Positions 6,954-15,595 of a stretch of DNA of 39,809 nucleotides are shown here, piece by piece. The notes below the pieces were generated by a model, which was given only the letters and a program-made list of their open reading frames with translations, searched no databases and was not told the DNA's origin. Each line of letters opens with the position of its first letter. The stretch's first letter is position 1. A program made the translations under genes and the position numbers. The stretch lies in IMG/VR virus record IMGVR_UViG_3300042392_000134, positions 1 through 39,809 of that record; one strand, written 5' to 3'. Source of the DNA: a virus.

Positions 6954-7594
6954 TGCTTGAAAATTTCGCCTTCGACCTAAAAGCACTTCGGGCGCGGGAC
7001 GAGATTAACGACGCCCTCGGCGTCATGCAGAACCAGCGCATGGATATGCCAGGCGTGAACTACCAGCCGCAGCCGCAGGGCCCAACGCCCTCGATGAGCA
7101 TGCAGGCTGATCAGCGCATGCAGCAAATGGGCGTAAATATGCCTATGGGCGGTGGTGTTTCGGCTAATGCTCAGTTCGGCGGCGGTCAGAACATGCCCTA
7201 CGGTATGCAAAACGTGGGCGTAAACTACAACGCACCGAGTGGTTTTGGCGCCGGCCTGTCCTACTCACCGCAGCAAAAGGCGGTTGGCGCCAATTTGCGC
7301 GTTCCGTTCCGAAAGGGCGGTTTGGCGATGGCTGAAGGCGGCGGCGCCTGGACCCGTAAAGAGGGCCAGAACCCCAAAGGCGGCTTAAATGCGGTCGGCC
7401 GCGCCTCTCTGAAGGCGCAGGGCCAAGACATCAAGCCCCCAGTTTCGGCCAAGCAGGCCAAGAAGTCACCCAAGGCAGCCGCACGCCGCAAGAGCTTCTG
7501 CGCACGGTCTGCTGGACAGGCGAAAATGTTTCCTAATGCCGCGCGGGACCCTGAGAGCAGGCTCAATAAAGCGAGGCGCAAATGGGACTGTTGA
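6953..7594 (+). CDS. Gly/Met-rich virion-type protein with basic Cys-containing C-terminus (DUF6321-like)
   Basis: The 213-residue protein has a Met/Gln/Gly-rich low-complexity first half (to about 120), an FRKGGLAMAEGG motif, and a conserved-looking basic C-terminus. That tail contains AWTRKEGQNPKGGLNAVGRA, PPVSAKQAKKSPKAAARRKS, FCARSAGQAKMFPNAARDPE and the end RKWDC. The tail matches my memory of the phage DUF6321 family (W-x-R-K-E-G ... GGLN ... SFCAR ... RKW-x-C). The function of that family is unknown; its strong positive charge would allow contact with packaged DNA. The start overlaps the upstream stop. Confidence 0.65.
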   Translation: MLENFAFDLKALRARDEINDALGVMQNQRMDMPGVNYQPQPQGPTPSMSMQADQRMQQMGVNMPMGGGVSANAQFGGGQNMPYGMQNVGVNYNAPSGFGAGLSYSPQQKAVGANLRVPFRKGGLAMAEGGGAWTRKEGQNPKGGLNAVGRASLKAQGQDIKPPVSAKQAKKSPKAAARRKSFCARSAGQAKMFPNAARDPESRLNKARRKWDC

Positions 7595-7631
7595 ACCAAG
7601 CGTGCCGTAAGCGCGGAGAAAGGTAAGTAGT

Positions 7632-8114
7632 ATGCCCTCGGAAGAAATCGTTGTAAGCGGGCGTCGCGCAGCGGATGCCGCTATGTTAGATCGTATGATG
7701 CGCGAGAATGCCTTTGTCGGTGGCGATTTTAGCGGAGGCCCCCTTGGTGGTGGATTTGGCGGGGGCGGCTCTGACGGCGGTGGTAGCATTGTGCCCGTTC
7801 CTATGCGCGCACCGGCCCGTTCTATGGGCCCCCAGATAATGCCTACTGCTATCAGCCAACCTCGGTCTACGCTGGGCACTTTGACTGGCACCGCTGCACC
7901 GAAGGGGTATGGCGTTAAAATCTCAACGCGTTTCAAAAAGGGCGGCTTGGCTGTAAAGCCCGTTTGGGACAAGAAGCGCCCCAAGGATCTCGGCGAGCCC
8001 AAGGACTTGTCGGTCAAGCGCAAGAAATCTGCTAAGGCACGCGCCAAGGCGGCTGGCCGACCCTACCCGAATTTAATTGATAACATGGCTGCGGCCCGCA
8101 AGAAAGGTAAGTAA
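7632..8114 (+). CDS. Gly-rich basic protein of unknown function (160 aa)
   Basis: The N-terminus reads MPSEEIVVSGRRAADAAML, resembling a TonB-box-like peptide. A Gly-rich linker (about 33-56) follows, then an FKKGGLAV motif (about 101-108) and a Lys-rich tail. No folded enzymatic domain is apparent. The composition (disordered, basic, short linear motifs) matches its neighbours at 6953 and 8116, suggesting a family of small internal or DNA-associated virion proteins. The ribosome site is GAGAAAGG. Confidence 0.6.
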   Translation: MPSEEIVVSGRRAADAAMLDRMMRENAFVGGDFSGGPLGGGFGGGGSDGGGSIVPVPMRAPARSMGPQIMPTAISQPRSTLGTLTGTAAPKGYGVKISTRFKKGGLAVKPVWDKKRPKDLGEPKDLSVKRKKSAKARAKAAGRPYPNLIDNMAAARKKGK

Positions 8115-8115
8115 C

Positions 8116-8982
8116 ATGGACGGTTTCAAGAACACCACGAAGACCAGCTACGACACCACCTCGGGTCGCAAGTTTGCCAACGGCGGCATGACTGTCAGCC
8201 GCGCCGACATGCCAGGCGGGGAAGGTCCAATGAACAAGCCCGCTCTGGTGGCTAAGTACGCCAAGGGTGGCAGTGTCAAGGGCGAGCAGAAGATGGCCAA
8301 AGTCATGGGCGAGTTTGCGTCAGGCAAGCTGCACAGCGGCTCAAAGAAAGGCCCAGAGGTCAAGAACCCGAAGCAGGCTGTGGCGATTGCCATGAGCGAA
8401 GCTCGCAAGGCTGGCGCGAAAAAGCCTATGAAAAAGGGCTTTGGCGGCGGCGTATTTAACGAGAAGGGCAAGCGCGCAACGATGGCTGAGCTTGCGGCAG
8501 AAGATCGCCGCATGGCTGGCCGCCCATCCGAGGGTGTGTCCTCACGCCCAACCGACGCCTCTGGCCGCCGCATGACGAACGAAGAGCTTGGCATGACCAG
8601 TCCAGCTAAGAAGGCAAAGCCTGTTGGCCCCTCGTCGGTGGCTGTATCAAAGGTGCTCGATGGTATGGCAAAGAAGGCGGTGAAGAAGAATATGGGCGGT
8701 GGAGTTAATTCAAAACTCGGCAGCGTGATTACACAAGCTAAAGCTAATATGGCTGCGGCACCGCGCGCCAAGTCTACTTTTGTAGACACGATGCCGAAGG
8801 GTGGCCCGCAAAAGCCATCATCTGGCAACCCGCTCATGGGCGGTATGAACCGAGGTGATATAGTGGCGTCTAAGCATACGCCGACACGCGGCCCAAGCAT
8901 GGCACCAGCACACAGCAATCGCCCAATGATCCGCCGCGCTATGGGCGGACTTTCGGTGATGCCTAAAGGCGGTAAGTGCTAA
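8116..8982 (+). CDS. Basic Gly/Lys-rich protein with DUF6496-like segment
   Basis: The 288-residue protein is Lys/Gly/Ala rich and mostly disordered. It has several short GG motifs (FANGGMTV, YAKGGSVK, GFGGGVF, NMGGGVN, RAMGGLSV, ending PKGGKC). A conserved segment at about 55-100 (QKMAKVMGEFASGKLHSGSK, then GPEVKNPKQAVAIAMSEARK) matches the phage DUF6496 pattern of a short helix-turn-helix-like unit. The function is unknown, though basic charge and operon position make a DNA-associated virion role plausible. ATG 8116 is preferred over an earlier in-frame ATG at 8077 because AGAAAGG lies just upstream. Confidence 0.65.
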   Translation: MDGFKNTTKTSYDTTSGRKFANGGMTVSRADMPGGEGPMNKPALVAKYAKGGSVKGEQKMAKVMGEFASGKLHSGSKKGPEVKNPKQAVAIAMSEARKAGAKKPMKKGFGGGVFNEKGKRATMAELAAEDRRMAGRPSEGVSSRPTDASGRRMTNEELGMTSPAKKAKPVGPSSVAVSKVLDGMAKKAVKKNMGGGVNSKLGSVITQAKANMAAAPRAKSTFVDTMPKGGPQKPSSGNPLMGGMNRGDIVASKHTPTRGPSMAPAHSNRPMIRRAMGGLSVMPKGGKC

Positions 8983-8995
8983 TATGGGGAATTGA

Positions 8996-9034
8996 GGAGG
9001 TTGACTTGCCGTCGGCCTCCACTTCTTGTATAAC
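8996..9034 (+). promoter_or_regulatory. Hairpin plus possible promoter before the adaptor gene
   Basis: The 115-base gap holds a 10-bp stem GGAGGTTGAC (8996-9005)/GTCGGCCTCC (9011-9020) with a five-base loop and no U-run. Overlapping it is a sigma70-like pair: TTGCCG (9006-9011), a 17-base spacer, then TATAAC (9029-9034). This is one of the few non-coding gaps over 100 bases in the structural region, so it may mark a transcription-unit border between head and tail genes. Both signals are modest. Confidence 0.35.
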
Positions 9035-9097
9035 CCCGAGGCCAGAAATGTCTACTCGAGCTAGTAGGCTGCTGACTGAACCCAGCGAGCAGGATTG

Positions 9098-10084
9098 ATG
9101 GCCTACAGCAACACGGTATCACAAACAGTATTCAACACGCGGAAGGTGATCGAAAACGCCATCCGTCGATGCAAGCTGCCTGCCGAAAGCATAACGGCTG
9201 AATACGTCGATATTGCCAACGACCAGCTCTATCTGCTGCTCTCCGACCTGGCTAACATGGGCGCCCCACTGTGGTGCATCGAGAAGCAGATCATCCCGCT
9301 TTATGACGGCGTTGGTGATGTGGTGCTCGACACTAAGGTCGTTGACATCCTGAACAGCAATTTCCGCCAGCTTCAAACCGTCTCTGGCGTCAATACGACC
9401 ACATCGACCACGCACACCATTGCGTTTGGTGGCGATACGTTCGTGACAACAGTCGGTGTTAAATGGCTGGCCGCATCAGTGCCGATCGCGCTTGAGCGCT
9501 CGCCCGATAGCATTGTCTGGGAGACGATCCAGACTGAGAACCCAGTGGCCACATCAGGTGAGTGGACTTGGTTCGACCTCGAAAGCTCTATTGCTACGCC
9601 GTACTTCCGCGTGCGGGCAACAACCGGCACTCTCGTCTTCGAAGAGATCTATACCGGCAATACGCCGACCGAGATCCCGTTGGCGCGCATGAACCGCGAC
9701 GACTACACGAACCTGCCGAACAAGTATTTCCAGAGCAATCGCTCCCTGCAATACTGGTACGATCGCGTCATTCCTAACCCTGTCATGCATCTGTGGCCTG
9801 TCCCCAACAGCGGCGCAGACTATTCCCAGCTCGTGATTTGGATCCAGCGCTACATCATGGACGTTGGTACCATGACGCAGGAGCTCGAGGTTCCGCAGCG
9901 CTGGTATGAGGCGATTGTCTCAATGCTGGCCGCTAAGATGGCTATGGAGATCGTTGAGGTCGAGGTTGGTATGATTGGCATGCTCGATGCCAAGGCGCAG
10001 CAGGCGCTTTACACGGCGCAGGCCGAAGAGCGCGACAACAGCCCGATGACGATCGCGCCCAACATAGCGATGTACACGAGGTAG
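9098..10084 (+). CDS. Adaptor-like tail/head connector protein with beta-sandwich insertion
   Basis: The 329-residue protein begins with a helical part (residues 1-85; NTRKVIENAIRRCKLPAESI, DQLYLLLSDLANMGAP). A beta-sandwich insert follows (about 95-190; WETIQTENPV, WTWFDLESSIATPYFRVRAT). It ends with a helical part whose motifs include SNRSLQYWYDRVIPNPVMHL-type WPVP, DVGTMTQELEVPQRWYEAIV and EERDNSP. The terminal pattern (WPVP, VPQRWYEA, AEERDNSP, final YTR) is one I associate with podovirus-like adaptor/structural proteins downstream of capsid genes. The insert resembles carbohydrate-binding-type sandwiches. ATG 9098 is used; the codon before it is an in-frame TTG. Confidence 0.6.
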   Translation: MAYSNTVSQTVFNTRKVIENAIRRCKLPAESITAEYVDIANDQLYLLLSDLANMGAPLWCIEKQIIPLYDGVGDVVLDTKVVDILNSNFRQLQTVSGVNTTTSTTHTIAFGGDTFVTTVGVKWLAASVPIALERSPDSIVWETIQTENPVATSGEWTWFDLESSIATPYFRVRATTGTLVFEEIYTGNTPTEIPLARMNRDDYTNLPNKYFQSNRSLQYWYDRVIPNPVMHLWPVPNSGADYSQLVIWIQRYIMDVGTMTQELEVPQRWYEAIVSMLAAKMAMEIVEVEVGMIGMLDAKAQQALYTAQAEERDNSPMTIAPNIAMYTR

Positions 10085-10085
10085 T

Positions 10086-10388
10086 ATGGGCATATATCTC
10101 AACACTCTTGGGCGCTCGACACTGGCAATCGGCATTTGTGGCCGATGCAGCCGTAAGTTTAGCCTGGACGACTTGTACAGCGACCCGAACTATCCGGGCC
10201 TCAAGGTGTGCCTCGAAGATCGCGACGAGTATGATCCCTACCGCTTGCCTGCCCGGCAGCCGGAGAAGATCGCGCTTTTGTTTGCGCGACCTGACACGCC
10301 GATTGGTACAGATCCGCTCGGCTTGCCGACCGAAGACGATAGCTACTTCCTCGTCAGCGAGGACTTTGAAGAATATCTGGAGCCGTAA
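10086..10388 (+). CDS. CxxC conserved phage protein (100 aa)
   Basis: The 100-residue product carries a probable zinc knuckle: GICGRCSRKFSLDDL followed by PNYPGLKVCLEDRDEYDPYR, so Cys at CxxC plus a third Cys about 23 residues later. The rest is Pro-rich, with ARPDTPIGTDPLG. This pattern (CxRC, PGL(K/R)VC, D-x-x-DPYRLPARQPE) recurs in structural operons of podovirus-like genomes. The role is unknown; the position between adaptor and fibre suggests a small connector or baseplate part. ATG directly follows the preceding gene by one base. Confidence 0.65.
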   Translation: MGIYLNTLGRSTLAIGICGRCSRKFSLDDLYSDPNYPGLKVCLEDRDEYDPYRLPARQPEKIALLFARPDTPIGTDPLGLPTEDDSYFLVSEDFEEYLEP

Positions 10389-13214
10389 ATGACATCAGTT
10401 CCCTCAAATCTGGTTCCGACACGCATTTCGCAGCTCACCGAGTACGATGGGCTGAGCCAAGACGGATACCTGCCTTATGTCCTCAACGGCGTCACCTACA
10501 AGGTCCGCTTCGGTAACATCGCGTCTGTCGGCGCTGTACCATCAAGCCGCACGATTACTGGCGGCGGTGGTCTCACTGGCGGCGGCGATCTGTCTGCTGA
10601 CCGCGTCATTTCTATTGCTGCTGGCGGTGTTGGCTTTAGCCAGCTCGCTGATAGCGGTGTCGTTGCTGGCACCTACGGCTCGTCTTCTGAGATCCCGGTT
10701 CTTACGGTTGATGCGAAGGGCCGCGTAGAGATTGCGTCCACAACGGCGATCAGCCTGACCGGATACGTTCCGACAAGCCGCACAATTACCGCTGGCGCTG
10801 GCTTAACTGGTGGCGGAGACCTCTCGGCTAACCGCACGTTTGCATTGACCCTTTCCGCTGCCCTTCCTCAATCGGGCGGCACACCCTCTGCCGGTACAAG
10901 TTCGGTTGCTGCGCGTGACGATCACGTTCACCCGGCTGTTGACCTCTCAGACACCACGGAAACCTCAGGAGTGCTCCCCTTGGCCCGTGGCGGCACCGGC
11001 AGCAGTCTAAGCCCTGTTGCCGGTGCCATCCTTTATAGCGATGGCTCAAATGTAGATATGGGGCCGGCAGGCAGCAACAACCAGGTCTTCTTCTCAACCG
11101 GCGGCGGCACTCCGGTTTGGCGCGACGTCACTGCTGGCACCACTGGTCTTAGCTTTGGCCTCTCTGGTAGCGACTATGTGTTGTCTGGCACACTGGCCAT
11201 TAGCAGCGGCGGCACGAACGCCACAACGGTCACGGCGGCCCGCATCAACCTCCTGCCGAGCTACACGGGCAACGCGGGCAAGGTGCTGGCTATCAATGCA
11301 GGCGCGACTGACCTTGAGTGGATCAGCGTCGCCGGTGCTGGTACCGTAACCTCGATCAACGCAAGTGGCGGCACGACCGGCATGTCGTTTACTGGTGGGC
11401 CGATCACGTCGGCTGGCACGCTGACGCTGGCTGGTACGCTAGGTGCGGTCAACGGCGGCACGGGCATCACGGGCTACACGGTTGGCGAAATCCTCTTTGC
11501 TAACACGACGACGACCCTCGACAAGCTGCCAGTTGGCTCCAACGGCTTCCTGCTGGCGTCCAACGGCACTGCGCCAGCCTACGTCAACCCATCGACAATC
11601 ACTGTCGGTACAGCGACAACGGCGACAACCGCAACCACTGCTACCAACATCGGCGGTGGCGCGGCTGGCTCTATTCCGTACCAGACAGGCGCAGGCGCGA
11701 CGACGTTCTTGGGCTCGGGCACCGGCGTGCTGGTTAACGCTGGGGGTAATCCGAGCTACAGCATGACGCCGACGCTCACGTCTGTTGCGCTGACAACGGG
11801 TACGATTAGCACGACGCCGACAACCGCTACCGAAATTGCGAACAAGAGCTACGTGGACACGCAGGTGTCCTCCGGCATCACGTATCACACGGCGGTTAAG
11901 TACGAAGTTCCAAACACGACGGGCAACCTGACTGCAACGTACAACCAGCCGGGCGGTGCGGGCGTTGGTGTTGGCGCCACACTGACCAATGCGGGGGCAC
12001 AAGCCGCATTTGCGCCTGACGGCCCGACAGCTTCGGTTAGCGACCGCATCCTAATCTACAACCAGACCAACGCCTTCGAGAACGGCATCTACGAGGTTAC
12101 GACGGTCGGCAGCGGCAGCACGAATTGGGTGCTGACACGCACGACCGACGCCGACACGTACGCATCAAAAGACCCCAATGGCCTCGGTCAGGGCGACGCG
12201 TTCTTCGTGACGGCCGGCGACACGGGCGCTGGCGAAACCTACGTACTGAACACCGTCGGGACCATCACCTTCGGGGTGACGGCGCTCACCTTCGTGCAGG
12301 TCTCAGACAGCACGCTCTACACGGCGGGCAACGGCCTCCAGCTCACCAGCGGCACGCAGTTTAGCCTGATCAGCCCCGTCGTCACCACCAATGGCGGCAC
12401 GGGTCTCACCAGCTTCACATCTGGCGGCGCGGTTTATGCGACATCCACATCAGCCCTGACGACCGGCACGTTGCCGATCGCATCGGGCGGCACCGGCCAG
12501 ACAACCGCTTCGGCTGCGTTCAACGCGCTGTCGCCAATCACGTCTACCGGCGATCTTATCCTCGGAACTGGATCGAGCACGGCAGGCCGTCTTGGTATCG
12601 GTGCTAACGGCTACGTGCTGACCTCGAACGGCACAACGGCCTCGTGGTCGCCTGGCGCGTCGAGCATGGTCTACCCGGCTGCGGGCATCGCGAACAGCAC
12701 CGGCACGGCGTGGGCGACGAGCTACGCCGTGAGCGGCACGGGCGACGTGGCCTTGACGACCTCGCCTGTATTCACCACGCCGAACCTCGGCACGCCTTCT
12801 GCGGCCACGCTGACCAACGCCAGCGGCCTGCCGATCTCGACAGGCGTCAGCGGCTTGGGCACAAACGTCGCAACGGCGCTGGGCACCAACGTAGGCTCTG
12901 CCGGCGCTGTTGTCGTCAATGGCGGCGCACTCGGCACGCCGTCCTCTGGCACGCTCACCAGCGCAACAGGCTTGCCGTTGACCACTGGCGTCACTGGCAC
13001 GCTGCCGGTCGACAATGGTGGTACGGGGGCATCTACGCTCTCTGCAAACGCTGTTCTTCTCGGCAACGGGACGAGCGCGCTTCAAACGGTTGCGCCAAGC
13101 ACCGTAGGTAATGTATTAGTAAGCAACGGAACGACATGGGTTTCACAGGCACCAGCCGCGTCGGGGGTATCGCAAGCACGCGCTACCGCACTGGCGTTGG
13201 TCTTTGGGCTTTAA
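10389..13214 (+). CDS. Large tail fibre protein (941 aa)
   Basis: It is a Gly/Thr/Ser/Ala-rich fibre. The N-terminus (LVPTRISQLTEYDGLSQDGY...) is probably virion-attaching. Two copies of a SRTIT(G/A)G(G/A)GLTGGGDLSA unit follow at about 55 and 130. A shaft with many GGTG(xT) units and LFANTTTTLDKLPVGSNGFL-type turns comes next, and a globular insert at about 490-640 (GVGVGATLTNAGAQAAFAPD, AFENGIYEVTTVGSGSTNWV) matches a known fibre module. The distal shaft contains AGIANSTGTAWATSY and repeated LGTPS(A/S)xTLT. It should form a trimer mediating adsorption. The start abuts the upstream stop. Confidence 0.85.
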   Translation: MTSVPSNLVPTRISQLTEYDGLSQDGYLPYVLNGVTYKVRFGNIASVGAVPSSRTITGGGGLTGGGDLSADRVISIAAGGVGFSQLADSGVVAGTYGSSSEIPVLTVDAKGRVEIASTTAISLTGYVPTSRTITAGAGLTGGGDLSANRTFALTLSAALPQSGGTPSAGTSSVAARDDHVHPAVDLSDTTETSGVLPLARGGTGSSLSPVAGAILYSDGSNVDMGPAGSNNQVFFSTGGGTPVWRDVTAGTTGLSFGLSGSDYVLSGTLAISSGGTNATTVTAARINLLPSYTGNAGKVLAINAGATDLEWISVAGAGTVTSINASGGTTGMSFTGGPITSAGTLTLAGTLGAVNGGTGITGYTVGEILFANTTTTLDKLPVGSNGFLLASNGTAPAYVNPSTITVGTATTATTATTATNIGGGAAGSIPYQTGAGATTFLGSGTGVLVNAGGNPSYSMTPTLTSVALTTGTISTTPTTATEIANKSYVDTQVSSGITYHTAVKYEVPNTTGNLTATYNQPGGAGVGVGATLTNAGAQAAFAPDGPTASVSDRILIYNQTNAFENGIYEVTTVGSGSTNWVLTRTTDADTYASKDPNGLGQGDAFFVTAGDTGAGETYVLNTVGTITFGVTALTFVQVSDSTLYTAGNGLQLTSGTQFSLISPVVTTNGGTGLTSFTSGGAVYATSTSALTTGTLPIASGGTGQTTASAAFNALSPITSTGDLILGTGSSTAGRLGIGANGYVLTSNGTTASWSPGASSMVYPAAGIANSTGTAWATSYAVSGTGDVALTTSPVFTTPNLGTPSAATLTNASGLPISTGVSGLGTNVATALGTNVGSAGAVVVNGGALGTPSSGTLTSATGLPLTTGVTGTLPVDNGGTGASTLSANAVLLGNGTSALQTVAPSTVGNVLVSNGTTWVSQAPAASGVSQARATALALVFGL

Positions 13215-13225
13215 GGAGTTAGACG

Positions 13226-13621
13226 ATGGCAGCGCCAAATATTGCATCCCTGACAACGATCACGGGCAAGACGACGTACTTTACGCCGTCGGGGACGACG
13301 GCTGTCGTGCTTCTCCAGAACGCCGCGTCATCGAACACGGTTCTCAAGATCAACCAGATCGTTGTCGCCAACGTCGATGGAACGAACGCGGTTGATTGCA
13401 CCGTGTCGATCTACACCAACGGCGGCGTGGCTCAGGGGTCTGCCCCATCCGGCGGCACGGCCTACCCGATCGCCTCGACGATCTCGGTTCCGGCCGACGC
13501 ATCGCTGATTGTGACGGACAAGACGACGGCGATTTATCTTGAGGAGGGCACCTCCATCTCGATCACGTCGGGGACCGCAAGCAAGCTGACGTTTAGCGTC
13601 AGCTATGAACTCATGTCTTAA
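13226..13621 (+). CDS. Small beta-rich virion protein, paralogue A
   Basis: The 131-residue all-beta protein shares a clear pattern with the gene at 13980: NAASSx(T/R)V(L/F)K(I/V)xxIVxANVDGTNA, then (I/M)ASTISVPADASLIV and a final TFSVSYEL strand. The two are paralogues. The pattern ('value, response, offset' strands with ANVDGTN) is frequent in small proteins that sit next to tail fibres and are thought to decorate virions. The ribosome site is AAGGAG. The function is inferred from location only. Confidence 0.65.
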   Translation: MAAPNIASLTTITGKTTYFTPSGTTAVVLLQNAASSNTVLKINQIVVANVDGTNAVDCTVSIYTNGGVAQGSAPSGGTAYPIASTISVPADASLIVTDKTTAIYLEEGTSISITSGTASKLTFSVSYELMS

Positions 13622-13638
13622 TGTGATAGGAAGCTGAC

Positions 13639-13971
13639 ATGGCCAATACATTCACTCGCAAAGTAAGCCGTAACATCGGCGCATCGCTGACAGCCGTCGG
13701 CAGCTATACTGTCGGTGGCGGCGTGCAGACGACGGTCATTGGCCTGTCGGTCTGCAACACGACCACTTCCCCGATCACGGTTGACGTGACCGTCTACGAT
13801 GGCACGAACGACGCCTACCTGGTCAAGGGCGCTGGTGTTGGCGTGGGCAACGCCTTTATCCCGATTGGCGGCGATGAGAAGGTCGTTCTGATCACTGGCG
13901 ACAGCCTTCGGGTTAAGTCCTCTGCGGCGACCTCTGTGGATGCCGTCATGTCCATTCTTGAGATTTCGTGA
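13639..13971 (+). CDS. Small beta-rich virion protein, divergent paralogue B
   Basis: The 110-residue protein has the same overall strand order as its neighbours (VIGLSVCNTTTSPITVDVTV, then GDEKVVLITGDSLRVKSSAA, ending DAVMSILEIS) but lower identity. A head-to-tail trio of similar small beta proteins points to tandem duplication and divergence. The start ATG follows GATAGGAAG. No cysteine pair or catalytic motif is visible. It probably forms part of the virion surface or of a fibre-associated collar. Confidence 0.6.
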   Translation: MANTFTRKVSRNIGASLTAVGSYTVGGGVQTTVIGLSVCNTTTSPITVDVTVYDGTNDAYLVKGAGVGVGNAFIPIGGDEKVVLITGDSLRVKSSAATSVDAVMSILEIS

Positions 13972-13979
13972 GGTAACTG

Positions 13980-14351
13980 ATGGCCTATGTAGCCCCCAAC
14001 AATTTGATCGGTGAGTTCACCGTCAACGTCGCCCTGAGCACAACGAGTGCCACGTCGCTGCTGTCAAACGCCGCGTCGTCTGGCCGCGTGTTCAAGGTCA
14101 TCTCAATCGTTGCAGCCAACGTCGATGGCACGAACGCCGCAGACATTAGCGTGTCGCGCTACAGCGCAGCCGCTCTGGGTGGCACGGCCTTCCCGATGGC
14201 GTCGACGATCTCAGTGCCTGCCGACGCATCGCTGATAGTCTCCGACGCGACAACGCCAGTTGTACTGGCCGCCAACACGTCACTCGGCGCGACGGCTGGC
14301 ACCAGCAATACGATTACAATGACGGTGACTTACCAAGAATTTGCGGGATAA
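13980..14351 (+). CDS. Small beta-rich virion protein, paralogue C
   Basis: The 123-residue protein is about half identical to the product of 13226-13621 by eye; the block ANVDGTNAADISVSRY and the block MASTISVPADASLIVSDATT are nearly the same. It ends with TITMTVTYQEF, matching the final strand of the paralogue. The start ATG lies 8 bases after the TGA of gene B, with GAGG just upstream. It is the third member of the trio before the adhesin genes, with the same presumed virion role. Confidence 0.65.
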   Translation: MAYVAPNNLIGEFTVNVALSTTSATSLLSNAASSGRVFKVISIVAANVDGTNAADISVSRYSAAALGGTAFPMASTISVPADASLIVSDATTPVVLAANTSLGATAGTSNTITMTVTYQEFAG

Positions 14352-14357
14352 AAGCGG

Positions 14358-15563
14358 ATGTCAAAGCGGTTTCAAGGCGGCATTCTCGGCGTCGGGTTTA
14401 ACCCGCTGCAAGCCCCGAACGCGCCTACTATTGGCACGGCTGCGGAAGGTAATGCGTCCGCGACGGTGAGCTTCACCGCGCCGACCAATGTGGGTGGTTC
14501 TGCGATCACCGGCTATACCGGGCGGTCTACTCCGAGCGATGTTGCCGCGACTGCATCCGCTTCACCTTTGACGTTCTCCGGTCTGACCAACGGCACCGCG
14601 TACACCTTTGGTGTCTTTGCACTGAACAGCTATGGGCCGTCACCGATTAGCGCGTTTAGTAATAGCGTTACCCCGTCAGCGGACGGGACATTTGGTATCT
14701 TTGCGTTGGGTAGCACCGCCAGTTGTGGCCGCGTCACCACCCGCAACAAATACACCTACTCTGGCGATGCCGTCAGCGCGGGTGGAGCAGCCACAGCGGC
14801 TTCATCCCGAGGTTCCGCTACGGGTAACAGCACCGTTGGTATATTTGCGTTAGGGATTGCACCGTGCCCCGTCACCACTCGCAATAAATACACCTACGTA
14901 GGCTGTGTAGTCAGCGCGGGCGGAGCAGCTACTGTGGCGTCTTTTTATGGCTCCGCAGCAGGCAATAGCACAGTAGGCATCTTTGCACTTGGTAGGTTAG
15001 TTTGTACTTTTCAAGGGTCAACCACTCGCAATAAGTATACCTACTCAGGTTGCGTTGTAAGCGCAGGTGGAGCTGCTACGGTGGGGTCTGAAGTAGGCTC
15101 TGCGGCAGGCAACAGCACCGTTGGCATTTTTGCTTTGGGGGTCGCCACCAACGGCATTTACACAACCCGCAATAAGTACACTTATTCTGGTTGCGCGGTA
15201 AGTGCGGGGGGAGCGGCAACAGTTGGTTCGTATTATGGCTCCGCTGCGGGAAATAGCACGGTTGGTATTTTTGCGTTAGGGCAGAATAGTTGCGGCACTA
15301 GATTAACCACCCGCGACAAATACACCTACTCAGGCGATGTCGTCAGCGCAGGGGGCGCGGCAACGGCTGCATCTAAAAATGGTTCTGCGGCAGGCAACAG
15401 CACCGTTGGCATCTTTGCGTTAAGCTGCACTGCATGCGGCAGAGTTGCTACCCGCAATAAGTACACCTACTCAGGCTGCGTTGTCAGCGCTGGTGGTGCG
15501 GCTACCGCAGGTTCCTTCGAGGGTTCCGCCGCATCCAACGGCATCATCGGCATCACGACATGA
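14358..15563 (+). CDS. Adhesin with FN3 domain and six propeller-type repeats
   Basis: Residues 1-18 (MSKRFQGGILGVGFNPLQ) look like the virion-anchoring start shared with the fibre at 18633. Residues about 20-107 form a fibronectin type III domain (APNAPTIGTAAEGNASATV ... LTFSGLTNGTAYTFGVFALN). Six repeats of 46-49 residues follow: (T/V)GIFALG, a variable loop, TTR(N/D)KYTYSG(D/C)xVSAGGAAT, two variable residues, GSAAGNS. The layout resembles Kelch-like beta-propeller repeats of phage tail proteins, the six repeats giving one propeller. Variable residues would lie in inter-strand loops, so receptor binding is the likely role. The gene is the twin of 16183-17139. Confidence 0.75.
   Translation: MSKRFQGGILGVGFNPLQAPNAPTIGTAAEGNASATVSFTAPTNVGGSAITGYTGRSTPSDVAATASASPLTFSGLTNGTAYTFGVFALNSYGPSPISAFSNSVTPSADGTFGIFALGSTASCGRVTTRNKYTYSGDAVSAGGAATAASSRGSATGNSTVGIFALGIAPCPVTTRNKYTYVGCVVSAGGAATVASFYGSAAGNSTVGIFALGRLVCTFQGSTTRNKYTYSGCVVSAGGAATVGSEVGSAAGNSTVGIFALGVATNGIYTTRNKYTYSGCAVSAGGAATVGSYYGSAAGNSTVGIFALGQNSCGTRLTTRDKYTYSGDVVSAGGAATAASKNGSAAGNSTVGIFALSCTACGRVATRNKYTYSGCVVSAGGAATAGSFEGSAASNGIIGITT
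14688..15560 (+). repeat. Six protein-level repeats of about 47 codons, copy set 1
   Basis: The repeats are almost invariant as protein (GNSTVGIFALG occurs at every full junction except for one FALS) but differ at many silent positions in DNA; each of the five internal junctions uses a different codon set. Two positions per repeat vary freely: 6-9 residues after FALG and two residues before GSA (SR, FY, EV, YY, KN, FE). The residue after YSG/YVG is Asp or Cys. Confidence 0.9.
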
Positions 15564-15595
15564 CACACTTCTCATCAAAGCAGGGAGCGTAATCC

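Noticed and set aside
7580-7624. 14-codon frame MGLLNQACRKRGER overlapping the 3' end of the DUF6321-like gene
   Set aside because: Too short, no conserved pattern; the ribosome site for the next gene lies within it.
14688-15560. CRISPR-like regular repeats
   Set aside because: The periodicity is in-frame, about 140 bases long, within a coding sequence and conserved as protein rather than DNA.
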